This document shows, one piece after another, positions 1 through 8,550 of a stretch of 64,000 bases of DNA. Positions within the stretch are counted from its first letter, which is position 1, and every line of letters begins with the position of its first letter. A program made the position numbers and the translations under genes. Below the pieces are notes generated by a model that had not been told where the DNA came from, made no database searches, and worked only from the letters and a program-made list of their open reading frames with translations. The stretch comes from Cornus controversa (taxonomy: Eukaryota > Streptophyta > Magnoliopsida > Cornales > Cornaceae), in NCBI GenBank assembly GCA_026545225.1, contig CM048846.1, forward strand, positions 59,152,270 through 59,216,269, given 5' to 3'.

Positions 1-166
1 GTATCCAAATCTCCATGATTTATGGCTTAGTCAGTTTCTGTTTTTACTTCCTAGAATCAAGGAATTGAGTTACCTAATTATGTTGGTATCCTCTCCTATT
101 TATTCTTGTATTCTTGTCTATCCTATACAACGATGTGAGAAGAATTTTCTCTCATATTATTCTATA
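1..166 (+). repeat. 5' LTR of copia-1 (partial)
   Basis: This stretch aligns with 5071-5235 with scattered substitutions. It ends directly before a tRNA-iMet primer-binding site. The first 96 bases of the LTR lie outside the window. Confidence 0.92.
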
Positions 167-178
167 TGGTATCAGAGC
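167..178 (+). other. Primer-binding site (initiator tRNA-Met)
   Basis: The sequence TGGTATCAGAGC follows the LTR end directly. It is the usual minus-strand primer site of plant Ty1/copia elements, complementary to the 3' end of initiator tRNA-Met. Confidence 0.9.
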
Positions 179-223
179 AGCCTCTGAACGTCCAAGAATT
201 CTGATGATAGTCAAATACGGAAT

Positions 224-1265
224 GGCCACTGATAAGAGCAGCACCTCCGACGCCTCTTCCAGCCCTGACCAAATTTCTCACAATGGCCATAGCGGATCTG
301 AAAGTCTCACATTTCCAATAACTAGACACAAATTGAACGGACATAAATACCTTCAATGGGCTCAATCGGTGATGATGTTTGTATAAGGGAAAGGAAAAAA
401 CAACTACCCCACAAATGTTGATGTACCCCCACGGAAGGAAGACCTAAAATTCCGAACCTAGAAATCTGAAAATAACATGGTAATATCGTAGTCGATTAAT
501 ACCATGGACAATGAAATTGGGCAAAATTTCATGTTCTATGGAACCGCAAAAGAAGTCTGGGATGCAGTAAAGGAGACGTACTCCGACAACGACAAAATGG
601 CAGAACTGCTAGAGATTAAAAGCAGCCTCCATGATATGGGACAAGGGGATCTCTCCATCACACAATACTATAACACTCTTACCTGTTTTTGGCAACAATT
701 GGATGTCTTCGAAGAACTTGACTAGGATTGCCCTCGAGACGCGGCCAAATACAAGAAAATAGTAGAGGAGAGAGTCTCAAAATTCTTACTTGGTTTAAAC
801 AAAATCCTTGATGAAGTTAGGGGGAAAGTGTTCAGAACGAGGCCTTTGCCCTCAATCCGGGAAGCTTTTTCAGAGGTGCGTCAAGAAGAAAGCAGGAAGA
901 AGATCATGATGAAAAATCAAAGCACTCCAAGCGCTGCAAATATTCTAGAAAGTTCTGCTCTTGCAACTCGTGGAATGAATCCCACCAGTGACAATTGAAC
1001 CCGGAAAGGCAGGTCATGGTGTGATCACTGTCACAAGCCTAGACATACCAAAGAGACATACTGGAAAATTCATGGAAAGCCAGCCGACTGGAAACCAAAT
1101 AGACCATCTCAGGACAGAGAAGACCGTGGTCTTGCAGTCACTACACATGACCAACCAACAACCGAAGTTGCACCCTTCAGTAAAGAACAAATTAAGACGT
1201 TGTAGAAGATGTTCAGCCAACTTTAGTCAAGCCCGACAACACCAATCATCAGCACAAGTTCAGTA
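224..1265 (+). pseudogene. copia-1 gag (degenerate)
   Basis: This is the capsid/nucleocapsid region. The N-terminal part (about 224-385) has the 'HKLNGHKYLQWAQSV' pattern of copia gag. Bases 504-725 encode the UBN2-type gag core, including 'AKEVWDAVKETYSD' and 'ITQYYNTL'. A nucleocapsid zinc knuckle begins at 1020 with CDHC..H, but the last cysteine of CX2CX4HX4C is a tyrosine (codon TAC at 1059-1061). In-frame stops occur near 385, 493 and 725. No functional Gag can be made from this copy. Confidence 0.85.
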
Positions 1266-1317
1266 GCACAAAAAAGTACATTCCTAACTACTCTTGGAGC
1301 CAAAACCGAGAATCTAA

Positions 1318-1927
1318 CTTCATGGATTATTGACTTGGGAGCATCTTTTCACATGACTGGGGATGCTTCCTTATTCCAAAAGTGCAACCCATGTTCTGAA
1401 AAATACAAAGTGAGAATAGCAGATGGTTTTCTATCCACTGTGGCTGGTATTGGATTAATTAGCATCTCAAAGACCCTTGTATTAAATTCGTTGTTATTGG
1501 TTCCTAATCTACCTTGTAACCTCTTATTCATTAGCAAAATTACTAGAGATATGAATTGTGTTGCTAAATTCTTTCCCTCTCATTGTGAATTTCAGGACTT
1601 AGATTCGGGGAGGACGATTGGCAATGCTAAGGAAAGTGAAGGGCTCTACCTCTTCAAGAGTGATAATGAACTTGGAAAACAATCTCGAAGTGCTCATTGT
1701 GCATAGAGTCAATATGTTATAAATTCCAATTTGTTCCAGTTTTCAATAATGAAAGTGCAATTATGTTGTGGCATTTTCGATTAGGTCGCCCAAGTTTCAT
1801 GTATCTTGAAAAGTTGTTTTCTTCTTTATTTATTAGGAAAAACTCAAAGTTTTTCCGGTGTGAAATTTGTCAATTGTCCAAACATACTCGAAATACTTAT
1901 CCAATTCAACCATACAAGGAATCATAA
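1318..1927 (+). pseudogene. copia-1 protease and GAG-pre-integrase domain
   Basis: The retropepsin motif normally reads WI-I-D-S-G-A-S-x-H-M-T. Here it reads W-I-I-D-L-G-A-S-F-H-M-T (about 1321-1356), so the catalytic D-S/T-G triplet is D-L-G, consistent with one C-to-T change. The downstream 'VPNLPCNLLFISKIT' and 'CVAKFFPSHCEFQD' patterns are typical. Bases 1697-1927 encode the GAG-pre-integrase zinc region, with 'LWHFRLGRPSFMYL' and 'CEICQLSKHTRN'. A frameshift separates the two parts. The protease is predicted inactive. Confidence 0.85.
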
Positions 1928-2800
1928 CAATTCTCAGTTATACATAGCGATATTTAAGGACCCTCTTGAGTCAATAATATTATAGGAGTCCGATGGTTTA
2001 TCTTTTTTGTTGATGATTATTTTAGAGTTACTTGGATATTCCTTATGAAAGAAAAATCTGAAGCAGGACAAATCATTAAAAAAATTCACTCAATGATCCA
2101 AACTTAATTCCTAGCCAATGTTTAGATTTTCAAAACGGACAATGCCAAGGAATACTTTCATTCTATTCTTGGGGATTACCTCCTTGATCATGGGATAGTT
2201 CATCAAAGTTCTAGCATAAACACCCCACAACAAAATGGGATAGCTGAGAGGAAAAATCAACACCTGTTAGAAGTTGCTCGTTCTATCATGTTCACAAGTC
2301 ATGTCCCAAAACATTTATGGGGGGAAGTTGTCCTTACTGCTGCCTATCTCATAAATTGTATGCCTTCAAGAGTCTTGAAATTCCAAACTCCGTGCCAGGT
2401 ATTCACTCAAGTTTATCCTCAATCCAGATCATGGGATAGTTCATCAGAGTTCTAGCATAAACACCCCCACAACAAAATGGGATAGCTGAGAGGAAAAATC
2501 AACACCTGTTAGAAGTTGCTCGTTCTATCATGTTCACAAGTCATGTCCCAAAACATTGATGGGGGAAAGTTGTCCTTACTGCTGCCTATCTCATAAATCG
2601 TATGCCTTCAAGAGTCTTGAAATTCCAAACTCCGTGCCAGGTATTCACTCAAGTCTATCCTCAATCCAGACTTATCTCATCCTTGCCACTAAAGTCTTCA
2701 GTTACTCAGCATTTTTTCACATACCTCCACATCAAAGAAGCAAACTAGATCCCAAAGCCATAAAATGTCTATTCCTTGGATACTCTCCTCACTAAAAAGG
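1928..2800 (+). pseudogene. copia-1 integrase core, internally duplicated
   Basis: The rve-type integrase core can be followed in shifting frames from 'VIHSDI' near 1936, through 'NGIAERKNQHLLEVARS' near 2230, to the 'KCLFLGYS' motif near 2765-2790. A 241-bp segment holding the NGIAERKN-to-VYPQS part occurs twice in tandem, which destroys the domain. Stops are frequent in every frame. It would have inserted the cDNA when intact. Confidence 0.85.
2186..2668 (+). repeat. 241/242-bp tandem duplication inside integrase
   Basis: Copy 1 is 2186-2426 and copy 2 is 2427-2668. They differ at only a few positions, including one extra C and TTTATGG versus TTGATGG. Both copies start with GATCATGGGATAGTTCATCA. 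The similarity suggests the duplication is younger than many of the element's other lesions. Confidence 0.95.
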
Positions 2801-3116
2801 TTACAAATGTTACTCTCCCACTACTCGGAAGTTCTGTAACTCAATGGATGTCACCCTTTTTTAGATTCAGCCCTTCTACTCCAAAACTCATATTCAGGAG
2901 GAGAATTCCATAGTGCCAGAAGAATATCAGTTTTGGCAAGATGTGGATACCCCATCTGTACCTTCCACTGACTTAAGTTCATCCCCTCCAGGTAACTCCA
3001 CCTCTCTTCCAAATGTACCTATTCTAATTGAGTCAACACCCGAATCATCCGTTCATTCTGAACCCACTCCACAAAGTCCTCAGGTTCTAACCTAACAAAA
3101 AAAATCAAAGATATTT

Positions 3117-3235
3117 AATCAACAGACCATTGGTCTAGGTGGTATAACCCCTCTCCCCCTAAAGGAGTGGTTAGAGTTCGAGCCCTATAGTGGACATTTG
3201 TGGATGTGTGTGAGTATTTACCTAACAAAAAAAAA
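3117..3235 (+). mobile_element. tRNA-derived SINE inserted in copia-1
   Basis: This short insertion has a box A-like motif (TGGTCTAGGTGG, 3131-3142) and a box B-like motif (AGTTCGAGCCC near 3175-3185), followed by an A-rich end. It is flanked by direct repeats: left 3091-3116 and right 3221-3251. Both have the form CCTAAC-A(n)-TCAA[A/G]GATATTT. It interrupts the linker between integrase and reverse transcriptase. Confidence 0.75.
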
Positions 3236-3455
3236 AAAATCAAGGATATTTGAAGGGATTGTTTTTTCAAGAAAGCATACCACCGCTCTAAGGGAGGTGG
3301 ATCAACTCACTTTTCCTGAATAAAACCAACCGTCCGCTCCAAATCCAACTACTTCTACTCAAGGCAATACAGATTCTTATCCTAGTAATGATATTGGTAT
3401 TCCTCTTGCTCAAAGGAAAGGTGTTAGGTCATGCACTCGACCGATCTCAAACTTT

Positions 3456-4275
3456 GTGACATATGAGAGACTGTCTCTCTCCTACCATGCTTTTACCTCA
3501 AATCTGTCCAACATAGATGTTCCAAGCTACATACAAGAGGATCTAAAGCACCCTGAATGGAAGGAAGCAGTTGATGAAGAAATTCGGGCTCTTGAGAAGA
3601 ATGGTACTTGGGAACTCACAGAACTTCCCATAGACAAACAACCTGTGTTGATCGATACAAGGCGAGACTTGTAGCCAAGGTATTCACTCAAACTTACGGA
3701 ATTGATTATCAGGAAACATTCGCCCCAGTTGCTAAGTTAAATACAGTGCGGGTACTTCTATCCTTGGCAGCCAATTTGGATTGGCCTCTACACCAACTTG
3801 ATGTCAAGAATGCATTCCTTAATGGAGACTTGGAAGATGAAGTCTACATAGAGATTCCTCCTAGTTTTAAGGACTCAAGCAATACCAACCATGTTTGCAG
3901 ACTAAGGAAATCTCTTTATGGATTTAAACAGTCACAAGGGCTTGGTTTGAGAGATTTACTATAACAGTCAAGAAGCATGGATACACTCAAGGCCAATCAA
4001 ATCAACCTTGTTCATTAAGAAATCTCCTGAAGGAAAACTTACTATCCTCATTGTATATGTGGATGATATTATCTTGATAGATCATGAAGAAGAGATAAGA
4101 TGCTTAAAGAGTACTTTTGCAAAGGAATTTGAAATCAAGGATCTCGGTGCACTGAGATATTTCTTGGCATGGAAGTAGCTCATTCCAGCAAAGGCATTTC
4201 TGTCTCTCAGCAGAAGTATACACTTGATTTGCTCAAAGAAACAGGTATGCTTGGTTGTAAGCCTTGAGATACACC
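3456..4275 (+). pseudogene. copia-1 reverse transcriptase
   Basis: This is an RVT_2 domain. It begins with 'EDLKHPEWKEAVDEEIRALEKNGTW'-type sequence (about 3535-3615), continues as '[24 protein letters not shown]' (about 3660-3735) and '[17 protein letters not shown]' (about 3797-3850). The catalytic Y-V-D-D box is at 4056-4067. A single-base deletion near 3930 after 'SLYGFKQS' shifts the frame, and another shift lies near 3660. The catalytic aspartates are preserved but the frame is not. Confidence 0.88.
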
Positions 4276-4276
4276 T

Positions 4277-4967
4277 ATGGACCCTTCCAACAAACTCGAC
4301 CTGAAGGGAAGCTCTACTCAGGTTGACAAAGGGAAATACCAAAGACTAGTAGGTAAACTAATTTACCTGTCAAACAAAAGACCAGATATCAGTTTTTTTG
4401 TTAGTGTGGCTAGTCAGTTTATGAACAACCCTACTAATGAGCACCTTAAAGGAGTTTACAGAATTATCAAATATCTCAAAAAGGGGACAAACCGTAGCAT
4501 TGAAATCTTCTCAGATGCAAACTGGGCTGGATCCCTAACTGACTGAAGGTCTACCTCAAGCTACTATTCCTATATGTGGGGAAACCTCGTTACATGGAAA
4601 AGTAAGACGCAGTCAATAGTTGCTCGAAGTAGTGCCGAGGCCGAATTTAGGGCTATGGCTCACAGAATATATGAAGGAATGTGGCTCAAAAGACTCCTGG
4701 ATGAATTAACAACTCCTGCTAAAAGCCCAATAAAAATGTTGTGTGACAATCAGTATTGCGAAGAATCTGGTTCACCGTGACAGAACTAACCATGTTGAAA
4801 TTGATCATCACTTCATCAAAGAGAAGATCGATCAGGGAGTCATCAAGATGATCTATACTCCTTCAAGTCTCCAAACCGCAAATATCCTCACCAAGGCTCT
4901 CAACCGAGATCACTTTGAGGTTCTTCTTTTTAAGCTGGGAATGATTGACATTTCCTGCCCAGCTTGA
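4277..4967 (+). pseudogene. copia-1 RNase H
   Basis: This is a Ty1/copia RNase H domain. Visible motifs are 'GKLIYLSNKRPDISFFVSVASQFM' (about 4350-4425), 'SDANWAGS', 'RSSAEAEFRAMA' near 4630-4660 and the C-terminal 'DRTNHVEIDHHFIKEKI'. It ends with 'HFEVLLFKLGMIDI', as intact elements do. One frameshift falls near 4755 and a stop near 4545. It directly precedes the polypurine tract. Confidence 0.88.
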
Positions 4968-5235
4968 GGGGAAGTGTGGAATTTCGGATGTGCAACAGAG
5001 GAAATCTCGGATTGCATTTCCTTATTTAGCATATTTTATTAGTTTCCAAATAAAGAGAGGAGGATAATTAGTATCCAAATCCCCATGCTTTATGGCTTAG
5101 ACAGTTTCTATTTTTACTTCCTAGAATCATCAAGTTGAGTTACCTAATTGCGTTGATATCCTCTTCTATTTATTCTTGTATTCTTGTCTATCCTATACGA
5201 CGATGTGAGAAAATTTTCTCTCATATTATTCTATA
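4966..5235 (+). repeat. Polypurine tract and 3' LTR of copia-1
   Basis: The purine run GAGGGGAAG (4966-4974) precedes the LTR, which starts TGTGGAATTT at 4975 and ends CTATA at 5235. The LTR is about 261 bp. Its last 165 bases match the partial 5' LTR at 1-166. Confidence 0.9.
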
Positions 5236-5341
5236 GTTTCTCGCCATAGAATAGTCACAGCAACTGACCTACACATACAAACTCATATTTTTACTGCTTA
5301 ATTGTGAAGTGAAATAAAGATGGAAATATACAATCACAATA

Positions 5342-5421
5342 TTGTCCCTAGCAGGGCTCGAACACTCAAACCTCCCCTTTGAGAAAGAGAGATCTTATCA
5401 TCTAGGCTAATGCCCATTAGT
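5342..5421 (-). mobile_element. tRNA-derived SINE body fused to U6 copy
   Basis: Read on the minus strand, this has a box A-like motif (TAGCCTAGATGATAAG, 5394-5409) and a box B-like motif (GTGTTCGAGCCCTG, 5353-5366). The spacing fits a tRNA-derived RNA polymerase III promoter. Its layout resembles the SINE at 3117-3235. It follows the 3' end of the U6-like sequence in the same orientation. No clear A-tail or target-site duplication was found. Confidence 0.6.
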
Positions 5422-5500
5422 TAAATTTGGACCATTTCTCAATTTGTGCATGTCATCCTTGCACGGGGGGCATGCTAATCTTCTTTGTATCGTTCCAATT
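5422..5500 (-). pseudogene. Truncated U6 spliceosomal snRNA pseudogene
   Basis: The minus strand reads as the central and 3' parts of U6 snRNA. It has AATTGGAACGATACAAAGAA, GATTAGCATG, a C-rich block, CAAGGATGACA, then GAGAAATGGTCCAAAT. Compared with plant U6 as remembered, about six positions differ, several of them C-to-T changes. One lies in the conserved region before AGATTAGCATG. The 5' stem-loop (about 25 nt) is missing. U6 genes normally need an upstream element and TATA box, and neither is seen. It is therefore read as a retrotransposed, non-functional copy. Confidence 0.88.
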
Positions 5501-6405
5501 GGTGGCCTTATTAGTGATGCTTACATTATATTTAAGTAAAGGGTTAAGTTTGAAAGTGTATTACTGAAGCAACCCTAGGATCTTATAAAGGGACATTCTA
5601 GCTTATAAGCAGCAGCTTTTTGGAGCCATCAATAGTATTAATAATAAGAATATAAGACAGATGCTAAACATTGTTACTTATTAGCATCTTTTTTAAGGAT
5701 TTCAGTTAAAGAATATATTATGCCTTCTCCATTAGATTGAAACTGCAATGTATTAGAATACCTGAGTGAGAGATTTCCAGTTGTCATTCGCAGATCCAAT
5801 ATAAACATCTCGATGATTTGATATCCAAACTTTTGTGTGCACTATGCCTGCTCCCTACCAATTGCTAATCAGTAATGTAACCACTCATTTGACCTTTCTG
5901 AAGCAAGGCCGGATGGTTCTTTTGTTGTCATCAGGATACTCCAGAGTGACCACTGAAGGGTAAATTGGTCACTCTAATTTATGTTCTTTTTGGTGGACTG
6001 ATTAGTGATGCTTACATTATATTTAAGTAAAGGGTTAAGACTGAAGTGTTGTAGAGCAACCTAGGATCCTATGAAGGGACATTCTACCTTATAAGCAGCA
6101 GCTTTCAGAGCAATCAACAGTAGCACTACTAAGAATACAAGATAGATACTAAATATTGTTAATTATTAGCATAATTATGCCTTCCCTATTAGAGTAAAAA
6201 TGCAATGTATTAGAATACCTGAGTGAGAGATTTCCAGTCATTGTTCGCAGATCCAATGTAAACATCTCGTTGATCTGATATCCAAACTTTTGCATGGACT
6301 ATGCCTGATCCCCACCATTTGCTAAGCAGTAGCGTCACACTCTTTACATTTGGCCTTCTTGAAGCAAGGTCAGATGGTTCTTTCGTGTAATCAGGATAGA
6401 CTCCA
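5501..6405 (-). repeat. Tandem duplication containing PLD-like exon 3
   Basis: Copy 1 (5501-5946) and copy 2 (5992-6405) share the same order of intron and exon sequence, for example TTAGTGATGCTTACATTATA at 5511 and again near 6001. Copy 1 has more lesions. The unit carries exon 3 plus about 220 bases of the following intron. Confidence 0.9.
5762..5946 (-). pseudogene. Decayed duplicate of PLD-like exon 3
   Basis: This is a second, damaged copy of the HKD exon at 6219-6420. It keeps the donor site CAG^GTATTC and a recognisable H-T-K-V-W-I-S-N motif. The HKD aspartate is replaced by asparagine. One of the two adjacent tryptophan codons has become TAG, and a lost base shifts the frame near 5933. 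The 5' part of the exon and its splice acceptor are missing. It could not contribute to a functional protein, although the retained donor might cause occasional mis-splicing. Confidence 0.85.
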
Positions 6406-6420
6406 GAGCCCTGTAGAAGC
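6219..6420 (-). CDS. PLD3/PLD4-like phospholipase D family protein, exon 3 (HKD motif)
   Basis: This is the third visible exon of a minus-strand host gene. The acceptor TTTATTTCAG precedes 6420 and the donor CAG^GTATTC follows 6219. It is 202 bp, enters in phase 2 and leaves in phase 0. It encodes '[13 protein letters not shown]', a W-W-G-S-G-I-V stretch, then H-A-K-V-W-I-S-D followed after six residues by G-S. That is an exact HxKx4Dx6GS catalytic signature of the phospholipase D superfamily. The '[11 protein letters not shown]' that follows is characteristic of the PLD3/PLD4 branch. Human PLD3 and PLD4 are lysosomal 5' exonucleases on single-stranded nucleic acid; the plant role is not established here. 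The active site needs a second HKD motif, which must lie beyond the left edge. The exon has no internal stops. Confidence 0.9.
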
Positions 6421-6580
6421 CTGAAATAAATTCAGTTTCACAAGGAAAGAATTAGTTTGACATGTAAACAAGATATTTTTTATCACCCCTTCTCTTCCCC
6501 CTCTCCATCCTCCAAAAAAAGAAGTAAATTAATAAATAAATAAAGCAGAAGTATAAAAGGAAACTAATTACCAATAAAAC

Positions 6581-6762
6581 TGTAAAGCTTTGTGAAATCA
6601 GAACAGAAGAGAAGAAGAAGAAAATCACTGTGCTTTGTATACAGAATGTGGTATTACAAAGAAGAGAATAAATAAAGTAGCCCCATCTAAAAATAAAGGA
6701 AAAGACAATACCCTTAACAAATATGAAATATATATATATATATAACAACTCTCCAACCAACC
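6581..6762 (-). repeat. 3' LTR of copia-2 (truncated)
   Basis: This is similar to 18920-19141, including CAGAAGAGAAGAAG, AAAATCACTGTG and the CAACTCTCCAACC end. It lacks about 40 bases at its right end. The junction with the internal region is a run of 20 C then 15 A (6764-6798). An (AT)n tract lies at about 6728-6743. Confidence 0.82.
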
Positions 6763-6763
<1 letters not shown>

Positions 6764-6793
<30 letters not shown>

Positions 6794-6798
6794 AAAAA
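6764..6798. repeat. Homopolymer pair: 20 C followed by 15 A
   Basis: An uninterrupted run of C (6764-6783) is followed directly by an uninterrupted run of A (6784-6798). It falls where the copia-2 polypurine tract and LTR start are expected. On the minus strand it reads T15 then G20. Confidence 0.95.
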
Positions 6799-6799
6799 C

Positions 6800-8550
6800 T
6801 CACAATGTGACAGTGAGAAGCATTGAGAGTTGCCAAGTAGAAAATGAAAATGCATAATAGTGTGGGACTTCGTGAAGAAGTCAGCCAACGGCATAGAAGA
6901 AGAAACAAATGGTAAGGAAATGGTGCCGAACTGAAGATGATGGCGCACAAAATGACAATTCGTATGCTCATGAAAAACAAAATTGTGAGCAATCTGAATA
7001 GCACTTTTTTTTTTTTTTTGGTTAACTGGGTAAGTAGTATAGAAGAGGGAAAGAATTTATAGTGGGGTCTCAATTTAGAGACAAACAAGCCAAAAAGGCA
7101 ACCCAAAAGCAAAACAATGGCAAAACATATAGCCAAACAAGGCCCTTAAAGGCACCAAAATGCAAGAAAGGCAATAACAGGTTTGCCATGCTATAAAGGA
7201 TAAAAGAAAGCAATAAGCAATGCACCAGCACCTAATGAAGAAGCAAGCACAGCAGTAAATCCAGCAGGTGGAATACCATCCATGAATGCAAACATAAGCA
7301 CGATACTGTTCCATTCCAATAAGCAGAGCACCAGCATCTGAATAGCACTCTTGTTATCACATTACATAGGTGTTGGAGCAGAACACCCAAATCATCAAGC
7401 AACCATCAAAGCCAAACTATCTCGGTTGTAGTAGTAGCCATGGCATGATTTTCAACAGCAGAAGAGCGAACAACAATTGTTTGTTTCTTGCTTTCCGAGA
7501 AAATTAAAGAATCTCCTAGAAAAACACATAAACCAGTCGTAAATTTGCAGTCTATGGAATCCCCAGCCCAAATAGCATCAGAAAAAGCTCGAAGCTCCAA
7601 AGCTGAGGTAAAAGAAAACAATAAACTCTGGTGCAAAGTACCTTGAAGATAACGCAAGATACGCAGCCCAATGAACACTAGTAGGAGAGGATACAAACTA
7701 GCTGATAATGTGAGTAGCATAGATAAGATTAGGCCTAAGTTCCCGATGATAACTCTATATAAATTGGGATCGGCCAAAAGGACACCATCAGTAGGAGTAT
7801 AGTGAACATTAAGCTCTAGGGGAGTCTCAACTGTCCGAGTATCAGCAAGAGGACCTTTGTGAATAACATCTGATGCATACCTAGACCGAGAGAAGATAAC
7901 CTTTGGGAGAATGAGCTCCTTCGATGCCAAGTATCGAAGAGAACCAAGATCCTTCATTTCAAACGGTTGTTGCAATTGAGATTTCAAGAGAGCAATGCCA
8001 TCAATGTCATCACAAGTCAGAATCATGTCATCAACATACAAAAGAAGAATAATACGGCGAGCAGAAGTAGAGAGAAGAAAAAGAACAGAATCATGATCAT
8101 TGGGTTGAAAACCCAAGGAATGGATCATTGTAGAGAACTTCTTAAACCAAGCCATAGGGGCTTGTTTGAGATCATACAGTGCATTTCTAAGTCTACACAC
8201 TTCTCCATAACTGTGAGAAAGACCAAGAGGAGAAGTCATATAAATTTCTTCAGTCAGGTCTCCATTCAAAAAGGCATTTTTAACATCCAACTTGGACAAA
8301 CCCCACTAGTGATCAGATGCAATCAATGTGCAAACAGTCATCGTTTTGACTAAAGGAGCAAAAGTCTCCTGGTCAATACCATACTGGCATACTCCTAGCT
8401 AAATCCTCTTGCAACCAGATGGGCTTTATATCGTTCTACAGAGCCGTCAGACTTGGTTTTGATTTCACAGGATAAAGATACCAAGTCCCCTGCATCGGTC
8501 TTATGCAGTGCAGAAAGCTCTTCATCCATTACTTGTTGCCAAAGAGGATT
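6800..8550 (-). pseudogene. copia-2 reverse transcriptase and RNase H
   Basis: Bases 7406-8299 hold a 297-codon open frame. It starts at '[14 protein letters not shown]', continues 'CRLRNALYDLKQAPMAWF', carries a Y-V-D-D-M catalytic box at about 8026-8037 and ends in RNase H ('SDAIWAGDS', 'SKKQTIVVRSSA'). Sequence from 8300 to 8550 continues towards the RT N-terminus with stops. The C-terminal RNase H part (about 6810-6995, 'CHFVRHHLQFGTISLPFV') is separated by a LINE insertion at 7006-7335. The long open stretch suggests less decay than copia-1, but the element cannot function. Confidence 0.87.
7006..7335 (-). mobile_element. 5'-truncated LINE/retroposon insertion with 14-bp TSD
   Basis: This is a clean retroposition product. 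The 14-bp ATCTGAATAGCACT occurs on both sides (6992-7005 and 7336-7349). The insert begins on the plus strand with a T run (to 7019), so it has a poly(A) tail on the minus strand. It splits the copia-2 RNase H. The body has no confident protein similarity; it could be a LINE 3' end or a SINE. Confidence 0.85.

Larger units (their letters stand above)
1..5235 (+). mobile_element. Ty1/copia LTR retrotransposon, copia-1, decayed
   Basis: The domain order gag, protease, integrase, reverse transcriptase, RNase H is that of Ty1/copia. Bases 1-166 match 5071-5235, so the window opens inside the 5' LTR, about 96 bases after its start. The coding region is broken by many stops and frameshifts, by a 241-bp tandem duplication in integrase and by a SINE insertion. 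It lies downstream of the visible exons of the minus-strand PLD-like gene, probably in its next intron. The target-site duplication cannot be checked because the left end is outside the window. Confidence 0.93.

Noticed and set aside
3117..3235. Functional tRNA gene
   Set aside because: Box A and B are present, but no cloverleaf with acceptor stem can be folded, and the A-rich tail with flanking direct repeats marks a SINE.
5422..5500. Functional U6 snRNA gene
   Set aside because: The 5' stem-loop is missing, conserved bases are changed, and the upstream TATA/USE promoter is absent.
6452..7314. Several overlapping 80-140-codon minus-strand frames as genes
   Set aside because: They run through an AT microsatellite, a homopolymer pair and a retroposon insertion, and they reflect low-complexity DNA and LTR sequence.
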